From CAZQKW01 sp964594075 (GTDB lineage: Bacteria > Desulfobacterota > WTBG01 > CAIYCZ01), in the NCBI GenBank assembly GCA_964594075.1, contig CAZQKW010000022.1, forward strand, positions 1-58,564: a stretch of DNA of 58,564 nucleotides, given 5' to 3'. Within the stretch, counting starts at the first letter, position 1, and each line of letters opens with the position of its first letter. A program made the translations under genes and the position numbers. Below the pieces are notes generated by a model, which ran no database searches, was not told the DNA's origin, and was given only the letters and a program-made list of their open reading frames with translations. Below, piece after piece: positions 37,033-45,949 of the stretch.

Positions 37033-37536
37033 TTAGGGGTTTTTGTTCATTTGGTGTTCAAGAAACGTAATAAGCCCGCCGTGTTCAAGAACGTTTTGAA
37101 CATACTGCGGCAGCGGGTCGCAGGGAAGACGCCAGCCGCGGGAGTGACTGCTGATTTCGTTCTTTGCAAGGTCAATGCGTATCAATTCTCCGGGTTCTAT
37201 TGCCTTTTGGATGTTGCGGCAGGTTATAAGGTAAATCCCCTGATTGGTCAGATTCCGGTAAAAAATACGGGCAAACGACTCGGCAACAATAACCTCAATG
37301 CCGTTATAGGCAAATGAGCGCGCAGAGGATTCGCGGCTTGAGCCGCAGCCGAAATTGCGGCCAGCAACAATAATATCATCCTTTTTCATTTTTAATATAA
37401 AATCTTCTGCGCCCCGCGACAGGCCTGAGGCGATTCGCTCTTTGTGCAGGCTGAAATAGTCGGGCGGATGAAGAATATCGGTATTGACATGATCGCCCAG
37501 TATAAATGCGGTTCCAGTAAACAATTTTTTCAACAT
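37033..37536 (-). CDS. Aconitase-type hydro-lyase small subunit (LeuD/HacB-like)
   Basis: A 167-residue swivel-domain subunit. FILGDHVNTDILHPPDYFS is the substrate-loop region and VAGRNFGCGSSRESSARSFA is the family signature with the serine that contacts substrate carboxylates. Size matches the short archaeal/homoaconitase-type subunits. With the large subunit it would isomerise an alkylmalate through dehydration and rehydration. The residues after the DxxNTD motif (HPPDYFS) differ from those usual in isopropylmalate isomerases, so specificity may not be for leucine precursors. Confidence 0.9.
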   Translation of the reverse strand: MLKKLFTGTAFILGDHVNTDILHPPDYFSLHKERIASGLSRGAEDFILKMKKDDIIVAGRNFGCGSSRESSARSFAYNGIEVIVAESFARIFYRNLTNQGIYLITCRNIQKAIEPGELIRIDLAKNEISSHSRGWRLPCDPLPQYVQNVLEHGGLITFLEHQMNKNP

Positions 37537-37604
37537 AACCGTCCCGTGTTCAGCTGCTCGTCATCACCGCCCACCGTGTGTTTTGTGCGGGGCGCCGCAG
37601 TGCT

Positions 37605-38870
37605 TTAATTGAAATAGTTTCGCGGATCAGTGATTTTCCCTTCAAGGGCCGATGCGGCTGCGGTTGCCGTGGAACAGAGAAACACCCTGCTGCCCGTGCC
37701 GCCCATGCGGCCGTCAAAATTCCGATTGGATGTTGCCAGGCAGGTCTCGCCTGCGGCTATAATGCCCTTGTCAATTTTTCCGCAGGGACCGCAGCTCGGA
37801 TTGGCAATGGCAGCGCCTGCTTCAATAAGGGTTTTGACGTATCCCGCCTCGAGCGCGCGCAGATAAATTTTATTTGAAGAAGGGATAACGATCAGCCGGC
37901 AAAATGGCGCTGTTTTTTTTCCTTTCAGGATCGTGGCCGCGATTTTCAGGTCCTCCAGCCGTCCGCCCGTGCATGAGCCGATATATACCTGATCAAGAGG
38001 CTCACCCGCAACGTCAGTAACGGGAACTGCATGACTGGGATGCGGCGGGATCGCCACCATGGGGCTGAGGCCGGAAACATCACAGACAATGTGCCGCTCA
38101 TATTGTGCGGCATCAGGCACGGTTAACTGCTCGCCTGGACTGCCGTTCTTTTCTTCTACATAACGGGCGGTTATGCCGTCAGGAATAAAGATTCCCGCCT
38201 TGGCGCCGCCCTCCACCACCATGTTGGAAATGGAAAAACGGCTGTCCATGGATATACCCGAATCGGTATGGTCAACAAATTCCAGGGAGCGATACAGGGC
38301 GCCATCCTCGCCGAGGTCGGCAAGCAGCTTTAAAATTATATCTTTGCCAAGAATAAAAGGCGCGGGCTTCCCCGTAAAGGTTATCTTAAAACATTCGGGA
38401 ACACGCATCCAGATTTTACCGGTGATGAGACCATACAACACATCGGTAGATCCCATGCCGGTGGCAAAACACCCTAACGCGCCTGCCGTTACCGTGTGTG
38501 AATCTGCGCCGATGATGAGCGCGCCCGGTACCGCGGCGGGATGCTCTACCAGCACCTGGTGGCAGATACCGGTAAAAAGCTCAAGGTTTGTAATGTGCTC
38601 CTGTTTGCAAAAATCAAGAAATTTTTTAAGTATTCCTGCGCGCTCTTCAGATGCAGGCGGTGCAAAATGGTCGGCAGTAAACAGCACGCGGGTTTTATCC
38701 CAGATTGTGCCGCCGAGCCGTCTGAAATCATCTATAAGCAGTGCAATGGTCGGATCATGGCCCAGAATACAATCAAGGTGAAATTCCGCATACTCCCCGT
38801 CTGCAAGCCCCGCCGGATTCACACAGTGCTGCAACAGTATCGTATGCGTGTAGGTGTCTTTGCTATGCAT
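37605..38870 (-). CDS. Aconitase-type hydro-lyase large subunit (LeuC/HacA-like)
   Basis: A 421-residue [4Fe-4S] subunit. The cluster ligands are in YIGSCTGGRLEDLKIA and ANPSCGPCGK, and GADSHTVTAGALGCFATGMG is the standard active-site strand. Length of about 420 and TGGRLEDL rather than TNSRIEDL put it in the archaeal-type LeuC/homoaconitase/AksD branch. It partners the small subunit 68 bases downstream. Substrate could be homocitrate, an alkylmalate or a longer analogue made by the synthase immediately upstream. Confidence 0.9.
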   Translation of the reverse strand: MHSKDTYTHTILLQHCVNPAGLADGEYAEFHLDCILGHDPTIALLIDDFRRLGGTIWDKTRVLFTADHFAPPASEERAGILKKFLDFCKQEHITNLELFTGICHQVLVEHPAAVPGALIIGADSHTVTAGALGCFATGMGSTDVLYGLITGKIWMRVPECFKITFTGKPAPFILGKDIILKLLADLGEDGALYRSLEFVDHTDSGISMDSRFSISNMVVEGGAKAGIFIPDGITARYVEEKNGSPGEQLTVPDAAQYERHIVCDVSGLSPMVAIPPHPSHAVPVTDVAGEPLDQVYIGSCTGGRLEDLKIAATILKGKKTAPFCRLIVIPSSNKIYLRALEAGYVKTLIEAGAAIANPSCGPCGKIDKGIIAAGETCLATSNRNFDGRMGGTGSRVFLCSTATAAASALEGKITDPRNYFN

Positions 38871-38957
38871 GGCACGTTATATTAAAAACCACAGAGCACC
38901 GGGGGTGCTGAGTGGTTTATGTGTTTTAGGGGCACCAGAGACAGAAATCTCAGCCCG

Positions 38958-40226
38958 TTATTCGGCTGCATACAACGATCTTTTTGTTTCGAGATACTTT
39001 GAGGCGATGCCCTTCTGTTCAGATTTCCGCGAACTGTCCAGAACCCGCTGGACAATATTCCAGAACACGCGCTCATCAAACCCAAGGTGCTTCTGATTAA
39101 AAACTTCCACAATGTTTTTCATAAATTGGAACGCGCCCTTGGAATCGCTTTCTTTTTCTTTTTTTACGTCAGCCACAATCCGGTCAACCTCGGCGGCTTT
39201 TGCATCAATGCCTTTTTCTTCAAGAAGGCGGCGCACCAAGGATCTTCCCGAGTGTTTGCCCAGCACAAATGCTCGTTCTCTGCCAACCTCTTCAGGACGA
39301 ATCGGCTCGTAGGTTTCCAGATTCTTGAGAATGCCGTCCACATGAATTCCCGACTCATGACGAAACGCATTATATCCAACAATGGATTTGTTGGGCGCAA
39401 TAATGAGGCCCGAATAGTCCTCCACCAGTTTAGACAGCGCATAGAGCATATCCGTTTTAATGTGGTGCTTAACCTTCAGGAGATTGCCTGCCGCCATCAC
39501 CACTTCCTCCAGAGAAGCATTGCCGGCCCGTTCGCCGATGCCATTCACCGTCAGGGTCGGGTATTCAACGCCCGCTTCTATGGCGGCCAGAGTGTTGGCG
39601 GTTGCCAGCCCAAAGTCATTGTGGCAGTGGATGCCGAAGCGCATGGTTTCTTTCATCCGGTTTTTGATTGTCAGACAAAGGTCTTTTATGCCGGCCGGCG
39701 TGAGCACCGACACGGTATCGCAGATGATAATTTTGTCTGCGCCCGCGCGCGCGACCCGGTCAAACAGGGGGATGATGAAATCCAAATCAGCACGGGCAGT
39801 GTCCTCCGCCACAAAATCCACGATGAGACCGTTTTGGACCGCATATTCAACTGACTGCAGCGCCCGCTCTTCCGCCTGCTGGCGCGAGGTATTAAATTTA
39901 TAGTGCAGATGCAGATCGCTGACCGGCGTGAATAAAAACGCCTCGCGCGCGCCGCAATTCAGGGCAACATCCACGTCCTGCTTTTTGGCGCGAATTGATA
40001 CCGCCAGTTTGATGCGCCATTTCCTGCTGAGGATATTCTTAATATTCTTTGCTTCATTTAATGAAACAATCGGCAGTCCGACATCAACGATGTCTATCCC
40101 CGCTTCTTCCATGGTTTCAATCAGTTTAACTTTCTCTTTGTAGGAGAAACATACGCCGGGGGCCTGCTCGCCGTCGCGCAGCGTCTCGTCAATAATATAT
40201 ATTTCTTGTGCCAGCGTGTTCTGCAT
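38958..40226 (-). CDS. Homocitrate-synthase/NifV-like acyltransferase
   Basis: About 422 residues. The start at 40226 has a strong GGAGG; a longer frame overlaps the upstream gene. It is a DRE-TIM metallolyase: IIDETLRDGEQAPGVCFS is the DRE signature, FGIHCHNDFGLATANT carries the HxH metal ligands, and NAFRHESGIHVDGILKN is the form typical of homocitrate synthase and NifV rather than LeuA. It lacks the C-terminal allosteric domain of leucine-pathway LeuA. It condenses acetyl-CoA with a 2-oxo acid. No nitrogenase gene is in the window, so a NifV role in cofactor synthesis has no support here. Confidence 0.87.
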   Translation of the reverse strand: MQNTLAQEIYIIDETLRDGEQAPGVCFSYKEKVKLIETMEEAGIDIVDVGLPIVSLNEAKNIKNILSRKWRIKLAVSIRAKKQDVDVALNCGAREAFLFTPVSDLHLHYKFNTSRQQAEERALQSVEYAVQNGLIVDFVAEDTARADLDFIIPLFDRVARAGADKIIICDTVSVLTPAGIKDLCLTIKNRMKETMRFGIHCHNDFGLATANTLAAIEAGVEYPTLTVNGIGERAGNASLEEVVMAAGNLLKVKHHIKTDMLYALSKLVEDYSGLIIAPNKSIVGYNAFRHESGIHVDGILKNLETYEPIRPEEVGRERAFVLGKHSGRSLVRRLLEEKGIDAKAAEVDRIVADVKKEKESDSKGAFQFMKNIVEVFNQKHLGFDERVFWNIVQRVLDSSRKSEQKGIASKYLETKRSLYAAE

Positions 40227-40236
40227 CGCCACCCTC

Positions 40237-41616
40237 CTAATCCTTAATTTTAAATTTGCCAAACTGCGGTACCCGCGTTGCCCGCATGACATTAAAATAC
40301 TGCCAGGGGTTGAGCGGAGTGGACCAGTGCGGATATTGTGCGCACCAGTTTTCAACCATTTGAAAGTCTTGGGGCGTAAAATCATGAGGCAGGTGAAACG
40401 TCGGGCTCAGGTAATCTCCTGCCTCTCCCATAAACACAATATCCTCTGCTTGTGCCATTTTAAAAAGCGGCGTATCCGGATAAATGCGTATCCCAAAGAC
40501 AGTAAGGATATTATCAGGCTGCGGGATGCGTTCCAGAAACCTGAATCCCTCGGCAATTGTCTCGCGGGTTTCACCCGGCCCGCCCAACAGCAGTTGAAAT
40601 GACGTGGCAATGCCTGCTTTGCGATAGCAGGCAGCGGCCGTGGCAATGTCTGCCTGCGTGAAGCCTTTGCCCATGCGCTCAAGCATTTCCTCCGACGCCA
40701 CGTCTATGCCCACATCTGCGCCAATACAGCCCGAACGCGCCATGAGGGCAGCCATTTCATCTGAAATGCCGACCGGATTCACATTTGCATACCACTTAAT
40801 CTTAACGTCCCGCCGTATGATCTCCTCGCACACAGCGCAGGCATGTTCGGTCGGAAAATTAAACACGCTGTCAACAAAGAAAAAATAGTCAAGATTCCAG
40901 AACCGTTGTGCGGCAATAATCTCTTCCACCACCCGGGCGGGGGTTTTGAGCCGGTAGGTTTTTCCGTCTATCCGCGGATGCTCGCAGTACACGCAATTAA
41001 AAGCGCAGCCGCGCTTGGTTTGCAGGCCAATATAACTCTTCTTTTGGATATACTTTTTATAGTCAAGCAGGTCAAATGCCGCCGGCTCCGTCTGCTCCAG
41101 GTCGGGTATGAGTGTCGCCGGATTGCATTGATAGCTGCCGTTTGCTTTAAAGACCAGACCTGCAATCTGCTCATACGGCGCGTCTTCGGCAAGGGCCTGC
41201 GCCAGCTTTACACAGGCTATTTCTCCCTCGCCCTGAATGCCAAATTCAGCTCCCAGAAAGCCTAACGCGTCAACGGGAAACAGGGAATAGCCGGGACCGC
41301 CGACGACCAGCGGCGCATCGGTCAGCGTTCGCAGAAGGTCAACCAGCTCTTTTATATCCGGCAAATAATAGCGCAACGCCGACATGCAGGTATTGTCAAT
41401 ATTGCGAATCGAAAGGCCAATAAGCTCTGGTTTAAACTCTGTTATTGCCTCAGAAAGTATTGCCTGTTCTTCTTTTTTTGAAAAGAGAAACATCCGATCA
41501 ATGACCCGCACTTCATGACCGGCTTTTCTCAAACTGGCAGCAACCAGCGAAAGCCCAATGGGCGCTGCGGGTATAGGCCAGCGTTCCTGGTTAGTATTAA
41601 TTAAGATAATTCGCAT
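40237..41616 (-). CDS. B12-binding-domain radical SAM enzyme (cluster enzyme 1)
   Basis: A 459-residue protein, first in the eight-gene operon, ten bases before the homocitrate-synthase-like gene. The cobalamin domain (MRIILINTNQERWP, PIGLSLVAASLRKAGHEV, APLVVGGPGYSLFP) is followed by the cluster motif KRGCAFNCVYCEHPRIDGK near residue 200 and FVDSVFNFPTEHA. LLLGGPGETRETIAEGF is the usual SAM-binding GGPGE region. The upstream 220 bases are AT-rich with TATATA runs and probably hold the promoter. Substrate unknown; clustering suggests it modifies the carbon skeleton being made. Confidence 0.87.
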   Translation of the reverse strand: MRIILINTNQERWPIPAAPIGLSLVAASLRKAGHEVRVIDRMFLFSKKEEQAILSEAITEFKPELIGLSIRNIDNTCMSALRYYLPDIKELVDLLRTLTDAPLVVGGPGYSLFPVDALGFLGAEFGIQGEGEIACVKLAQALAEDAPYEQIAGLVFKANGSYQCNPATLIPDLEQTEPAAFDLLDYKKYIQKKSYIGLQTKRGCAFNCVYCEHPRIDGKTYRLKTPARVVEEIIAAQRFWNLDYFFFVDSVFNFPTEHACAVCEEIIRRDVKIKWYANVNPVGISDEMAALMARSGCIGADVGIDVASEEMLERMGKGFTQADIATAAACYRKAGIATSFQLLLGGPGETRETIAEGFRFLERIPQPDNILTVFGIRIYPDTPLFKMAQAEDIVFMGEAGDYLSPTFHLPHDFTPQDFQMVENWCAQYPHWSTPLNPWQYFNVMRATRVPQFGKFKIKD

Positions 41617-41839
41617 AAATAGAAAAATATAAAATACTTTATATATAAACTATTGAGGTATGAATAGTATTTTCTTCGGTCCTTGTCAACCTCTTTTTGC
41701 AACCGCAGTTCCCGCAAAAAATTACCCTGAGAAATCCGACAAACGACATGGCAGGAAGAAAAATGAAGGAACGAGCGGTGGCAGCGTGAAGTACCGGCGC
41801 ATGGGGGGTTGACAATTTTACTAACCAGCGCGGCCGGCT

Positions 41840-43504
41840 TTACTTTTTTCCTCTGGTCTGTTTCTCCGCCTGCTGGAGGTAATGCCAGATCAGTTCTTCA
41901 ATATAGGGAGGAACGGTCATACCCTTTTCCCGCAGGCGCATTTGATATTTTTTAAATGAGTAGGCGTGGCGAAAACTGCTGATCATCATGCGGAAATACT
42001 GCTGCAGCTCCTGTTCAACGCGGATCCGCAGCCAATTCCGCACCGTAAGCAGATGTTCTATCTCCTTTATGGGGCGGGGATTAATGCACCGGCAGGTTGA
42101 ATCATAAAAAACAAAACGCTGCAGCAGCAGGCTGTCGGCATCTTCACGCTGGATGGCATCTTGGATTCTGGCGAGGTTAAGACAGTCGCATATGGAGAGC
42201 ACCAATCCCTGAGATTTAAGCTCCTCAAGGTGCTCTTGAACATAAACCGGCACCGGATAGGAAACGTCATCGGGGACAGCAAGCTGCTCGTCCCTGAAAT
42301 ACAGCACCACATCCACATCTGATGCTTCTTCTGCCATGCCAAAATTAAGCGAACCCAATAAATGAAATGCAACCTCATGGCCTCGCGCCTCCAGCGATTC
42401 AGCAAGCTGAACGAGTTGCCGGATGCGGCGCAGGCTTGCCGGCGTCTCAAATTTTTGAAAAAATCCGCGCAGCCGGTTAAACAGCCGGATTGCTTCAATA
42501 TGTTTTTCTCGTTTTTTTATGGCTGACAGATAGCGATAGCGCTTGAGGTCCATAACCAGCAGACGGAATTTCCCATCCCGCATACTGCACTGTTCCACAT
42601 CAAAAATCCGCCCCCCTTCAATCTGTCTCAACATGCCGCCCTTGAAATTAGTTCCATCCATTAAAAATTCAACAAAATACCCGCCCTTTTTCACCCGCCT
42701 GATTTCTACCACCCGGCCGAAATTGGAAGGGTTTATAAATACCTTGTCATCCTTAAACACTGCTCCCCAGTCCTCATGCATATGGCCGCTGAGGATGACC
42801 CGCACGGAATTTTGATCCACAAAGTCGCGCAAGCCGATACTGCCGATGCTGCCATAGACTGCCAGCCGGTCTAAATAGCCATAGGGCGGATGGTGAACCA
42901 GCATTATGTCGGGCGCTGCCTGCTGGAAAAACCGGTAAGGTTCGGAAATGAGTTTTGTCTGTTCAAGACGCTCGTTAAACTTTACCTGAAGATTCTCCGG
43001 GATGCCGGGCGTAAATACCGGCGCACCGCCATACCCCGCAATGGTAATGCCGTTTATGCGCAGGGTCTTCTTATGCAAATCCCATGGCGCCAGCGCGGTG
43101 TGCGACAGGTCCATGTCATAGTTTCCCGGCAGGGTAATGATCCGCGGTTTACCGGATGAGGAAAAAATTTGCGCCATGCGCTGGTATTTTTTGAGCATGG
43201 TGCGCCGGGCTTCTGCTGCCATAGCGAGATAATCGCGCGCCAGCGCTTTTTCTTCCGCCGATGCGTCTGGATGGGCGAGAAGCACCTGGGCTATGTCTTC
43301 GCGGGTGCCGCCTATGCCCCTACGCAGGCCAAGAGAAAAGACCTGCTTTTGCAGCTCAGTAAAGCGGGTCGCCAGTTCCCATGAGCGAAAGGCGCAGTAA
43401 ACCAGGTCTCCGGAAATGATATAAAGGTCCGCATCAGTGCTGTGAAATAATTTTGTGAGAGTGCCGAACGCCTCGTGAATGTCAGAGGCAAAGATAATTT
43501 TCAT
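41840..43504 (-). CDS. Metallophosphoesterase fused to a nucleotidyltransferase domain
   Basis: About 554 residues. The start at 43504 (MKIIFASDIHE) has AGGG upstream. Residues 1 to about 270 are a calcineurin-like phosphoesterase with DIH, SGDLV, GNYD in place of GNHD, HHPPYG and SGHMHEDW. After a linker comes a pol-beta-type nucleotidyltransferase motif, HLLGSLNFGMAEEASDVDVVLYF (LGS...SDVDVV), and a helical C-terminus rich in Arg and Gln. I do not know a named family with this order. The combination suggests making and removing a nucleotide group, for instance on tRNA, protein or a small molecule. It precedes nothing it overlaps and is 28 bases from polX. Confidence 0.75.
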   Translation of the reverse strand: MKIIFASDIHEAFGTLTKLFHSTDADLYIISGDLVYCAFRSWELATRFTELQKQVFSLGLRRGIGGTREDIAQVLLAHPDASAEEKALARDYLAMAAEARRTMLKKYQRMAQIFSSSGKPRIITLPGNYDMDLSHTALAPWDLHKKTLRINGITIAGYGGAPVFTPGIPENLQVKFNERLEQTKLISEPYRFFQQAAPDIMLVHHPPYGYLDRLAVYGSIGSIGLRDFVDQNSVRVILSGHMHEDWGAVFKDDKVFINPSNFGRVVEIRRVKKGGYFVEFLMDGTNFKGGMLRQIEGGRIFDVEQCSMRDGKFRLLVMDLKRYRYLSAIKKREKHIEAIRLFNRLRGFFQKFETPASLRRIRQLVQLAESLEARGHEVAFHLLGSLNFGMAEEASDVDVVLYFRDEQLAVPDDVSYPVPVYVQEHLEELKSQGLVLSICDCLNLARIQDAIQREDADSLLLQRFVFYDSTCRCINPRPIKEIEHLLTVRNWLRIRVEQELQQYFRMMISSFRHAYSFKKYQMRLREKGMTVPPYIEELIWHYLQQAEKQTRGKK

Positions 43505-43532
43505 GAATATACCCTGGTTGCCATGCACTGCA

Positions 43533-45263
43533 TCAGCACGACGCGAGTTTTTTTCTCTGGTCTAAAAAGGTTAAAAGGGGCCCTAAACGCAGTGTATTTA
43601 AAACATCTGCCGGTTCAAGCCAACCTTTGCGTGCCACATTCACCCCAAAAGAAACGTCCCGCAGACCCGCCACGTTGTGGGCATCAGGATTAATCGCCAT
43701 TTTTACGCCTTTTGTTTTCGCGAACTGGCACAGCCGCCAATCAAGATCAAGGCGCAAGGGATGCGCATTTATTTCTATGACAACACCAGCCTCAGCCGCA
43801 GCTTCAATGACACGCGGCATATCAACCGCATAGGGCTCGCGCGACAGCAACAGCCTGCCGGTCGGGTGACCCAGCATGGTTACCAGCGGATTGCGCAGGG
43901 CGCGACTAATGCGGGCGGTCATTTCCGCCTCACTCAGGTTAAAGTGCGAATGAACCGAGGCAATGACGAAGTCGCATTCAGCCAGAATCTCGTCGGGATA
44001 GTCAAGGGTTCCGTCCGGCAGTATATCTGCCTCGGTGCCCTTCAACAAACGGAAACCTGTTAGCTGCCGGTTAAGGGCATCCATTTCCTTGAACAGCGCC
44101 ATGAGCCGCTCCGCGGTTAGACCGCGGGCATAACGGGCGCTCTGACTGTGTTCGGCAATCCCCAGATAGGAATAGCCCAGTCGCTGTGCCTCCCGAGCCA
44201 GTTCCATAAGACTACAGGTACCGTCGCTGTGGTTGGTGTGGGCATGAAAGGTGCCGTGAATATCCTGTTCTTCAATCAGGCGCGGCAACCGGTGATGTTC
44301 TGCTGCTGCAATTTCGCCCCGGTCTTCCCGCAGTTCGGGGGGGATATAATCAAGCTTCAGTGCGTTAAAAATCTCTTCTTCAGTTTTGCAGGAAATCAAT
44401 CGGTCTCCCTTAAACAGCCCGTATTCATTCATCTTCATGCCCATTTGAATGGCACGGCCGCGCATGGCAATATTGTGCTCTTTGCTGCCGGTAAAATGGT
44501 GGAGTGCATACGGAAATTCCCGGTCAGAAACCGTTCGCACGTCAACCTGAATGCCCGTCGCGGTGATGATGCTTGATTTGGTATCGCCTTTGGCAATGAT
44601 GCTTTCAGCCTGAGGAAGTGTGGTGAAACGCTCCATTACTGCAGCGCTGTCCGACGTGCTCACCACGATATCAATGTCTTTTACCAGCTCTTTTCTGCGC
44701 CGCAGGCTTCCGGCAATGCTTGCCCGAATGACCTGTTTCATCTGGGACAGCATGGTAAATATTGGTTCTGCAACGTCCCAGGCAGTGCTGTAGAGAAACT
44801 GATTTTGATATTTACGCACAAATCCGATGCCCTGGAGAATCTTGTCCTGGGATTTTTTCCCAAACCCCGGCAGCTCCACGAGACGGTTTTCATTGCAGGC
44901 ATACTCAAGCTCGCCGATTGAGGAGATACCAAGCTGGTCATGGAGCTGTTTTATTTTTTTGGGCCCGAGGCCGGGGATACGCAGCATTTCCTGAAGCCCT
45001 GCCGGAAGATCCTTTTTCAGCTCGTCATAATAGGGAAGATGTCCGGTGAGTACCAGCTCGGTGATTTTTTGCGCCAGCCCTTCGCCTATGCCTTTAATTT
45101 CCCGCAGGCGGTTCTCTTTAATCACAGACAGCAAATCTTCCTCAAGCCCCTCAACTGCCCGGGCACCTGCAGCATAGGCGCGGCTTTTGAAGGGGTTTTC
45201 CCCCTTGAGCTCAAGCAGGGTGCTGATATCGTTCAGGATTGCTGCAACGTCTTTTTTATCCAT
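43533..45263 (-). CDS. polX: DNA polymerase/3-prime-5-prime exonuclease PolX
   Basis: A 576-residue family X polymerase. Two helix-hairpin-helix segments (REIKGIGEGLAQKITELV and MLRIPGLGPKKIKQLHDQLG) bind DNA. The polymerase site is ASIAGSLRRRKELVKDIDIV with the GS and DxD residues. The C-terminal PHP domain has FHAHTNHSDGTCS, EHSQSARYARG, INAHPLRLD and NPDAHN metal ligands and normally provides exonuclease activity. It acts in base-excision repair. Organisation and length match bacterial PolX. Confidence 0.95.
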   Translation of the reverse strand: MDKKDVAAILNDISTLLELKGENPFKSRAYAAGARAVEGLEEDLLSVIKENRLREIKGIGEGLAQKITELVLTGHLPYYDELKKDLPAGLQEMLRIPGLGPKKIKQLHDQLGISSIGELEYACNENRLVELPGFGKKSQDKILQGIGFVRKYQNQFLYSTAWDVAEPIFTMLSQMKQVIRASIAGSLRRRKELVKDIDIVVSTSDSAAVMERFTTLPQAESIIAKGDTKSSIITATGIQVDVRTVSDREFPYALHHFTGSKEHNIAMRGRAIQMGMKMNEYGLFKGDRLISCKTEEEIFNALKLDYIPPELREDRGEIAAAEHHRLPRLIEEQDIHGTFHAHTNHSDGTCSLMELAREAQRLGYSYLGIAEHSQSARYARGLTAERLMALFKEMDALNRQLTGFRLLKGTEADILPDGTLDYPDEILAECDFVIASVHSHFNLSEAEMTARISRALRNPLVTMLGHPTGRLLLSREPYAVDMPRVIEAAAEAGVVIEINAHPLRLDLDWRLCQFAKTKGVKMAINPDAHNVAGLRDVSFGVNVARKGWLEPADVLNTLRLGPLLTFLDQRKKLASC

Positions 45264-45510
45264 GTCCCGTGAAACGCAAAAAGGGTTTCAGATATTTTTG
45301 TTTATATTATAGGCATAATGAGATTCAGCGGGATCGCGCGCCAATCTATCATTAGCAGGCGGTTGAAAACGTGTCATTCTGAAGGAAGTGAAGAATCTCA
45401 ACTGCAGCGACAGCATGGCAATTCAATATGTTAAGAATGAATCTCGGGTTACTGCCCTTATCCTATCACGTTTTTCAACAACCCGTGAGAGACTCTGTAA
45501 AAGCCATGGA

Positions 45511-45939
45511 TCAGCGCCACAGAAACAGGCCGGTGGTCTCGTCATAGACCCGTTCTGGAGCTGGGCCGTCAAGCTCCAGCAGATGCATCTCCGCGGCACA
45601 GATCGTGGTGGGCGACATGAGATGCCCACCACAACAGGCGCCCTGTTCATCGCCGAAAAGAATATGGGCGTGAACAAGTATGGATGCGTCTTTGAGCGAG
45701 CAGTTGCCGTTACAGGAAATGATTTCAAACCGGCCGTCCCGTTGCAGGGTTTTATAGATGCGCTGCCGCTGGTCATAATAGCCGAACGAGGCGTTGGTGA
45801 CCGCGCCGATGACAGAAAAAACCGCCGGCATCACCTGTTCACGCTCCACGACCGCCGTGATCGCGGCAAGGAGATCGTCCCCCGGGGGAAGGCGAACCAG
45901 AAGGGCGCGCTTAATCTGATACGAAAAGATGCGCATCAT
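45511..45939 (-). CDS. PPC (DUF296) domain protein
   Basis: A 142-residue single-domain protein of the plant-and-prokaryote-conserved family. LVRLPPGDDLLAAITAVVER is the N-terminal strand-helix, GAVTNASFGYYD the middle, and HAHILFGDEQGACCGGHLMS carries the histidines thought to bind metal in bacterial members. The protein is trimeric in known structures. Function in bacteria is uncertain; DNA binding is established only for plant AT-hook versions, which this lacks. It is 10 bases downstream of the YfcE-like gene. Confidence 0.85.
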   Translation of the reverse strand: MMRIFSYQIKRALLVRLPPGDDLLAAITAVVEREQVMPAVFSVIGAVTNASFGYYDQRQRIYKTLQRDGRFEIISCNGNCSLKDASILVHAHILFGDEQGACCGGHLMSPTTICAAEMHLLELDGPAPERVYDETTGLFLWR

Positions 45940-45949
45940 TATTTCTCGG

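Noticed and set aside
38958..40226. Nitrogenase-linked NifV
   Set aside because: No nif gene occurs in the window, and the neighbours point to a different pathway.
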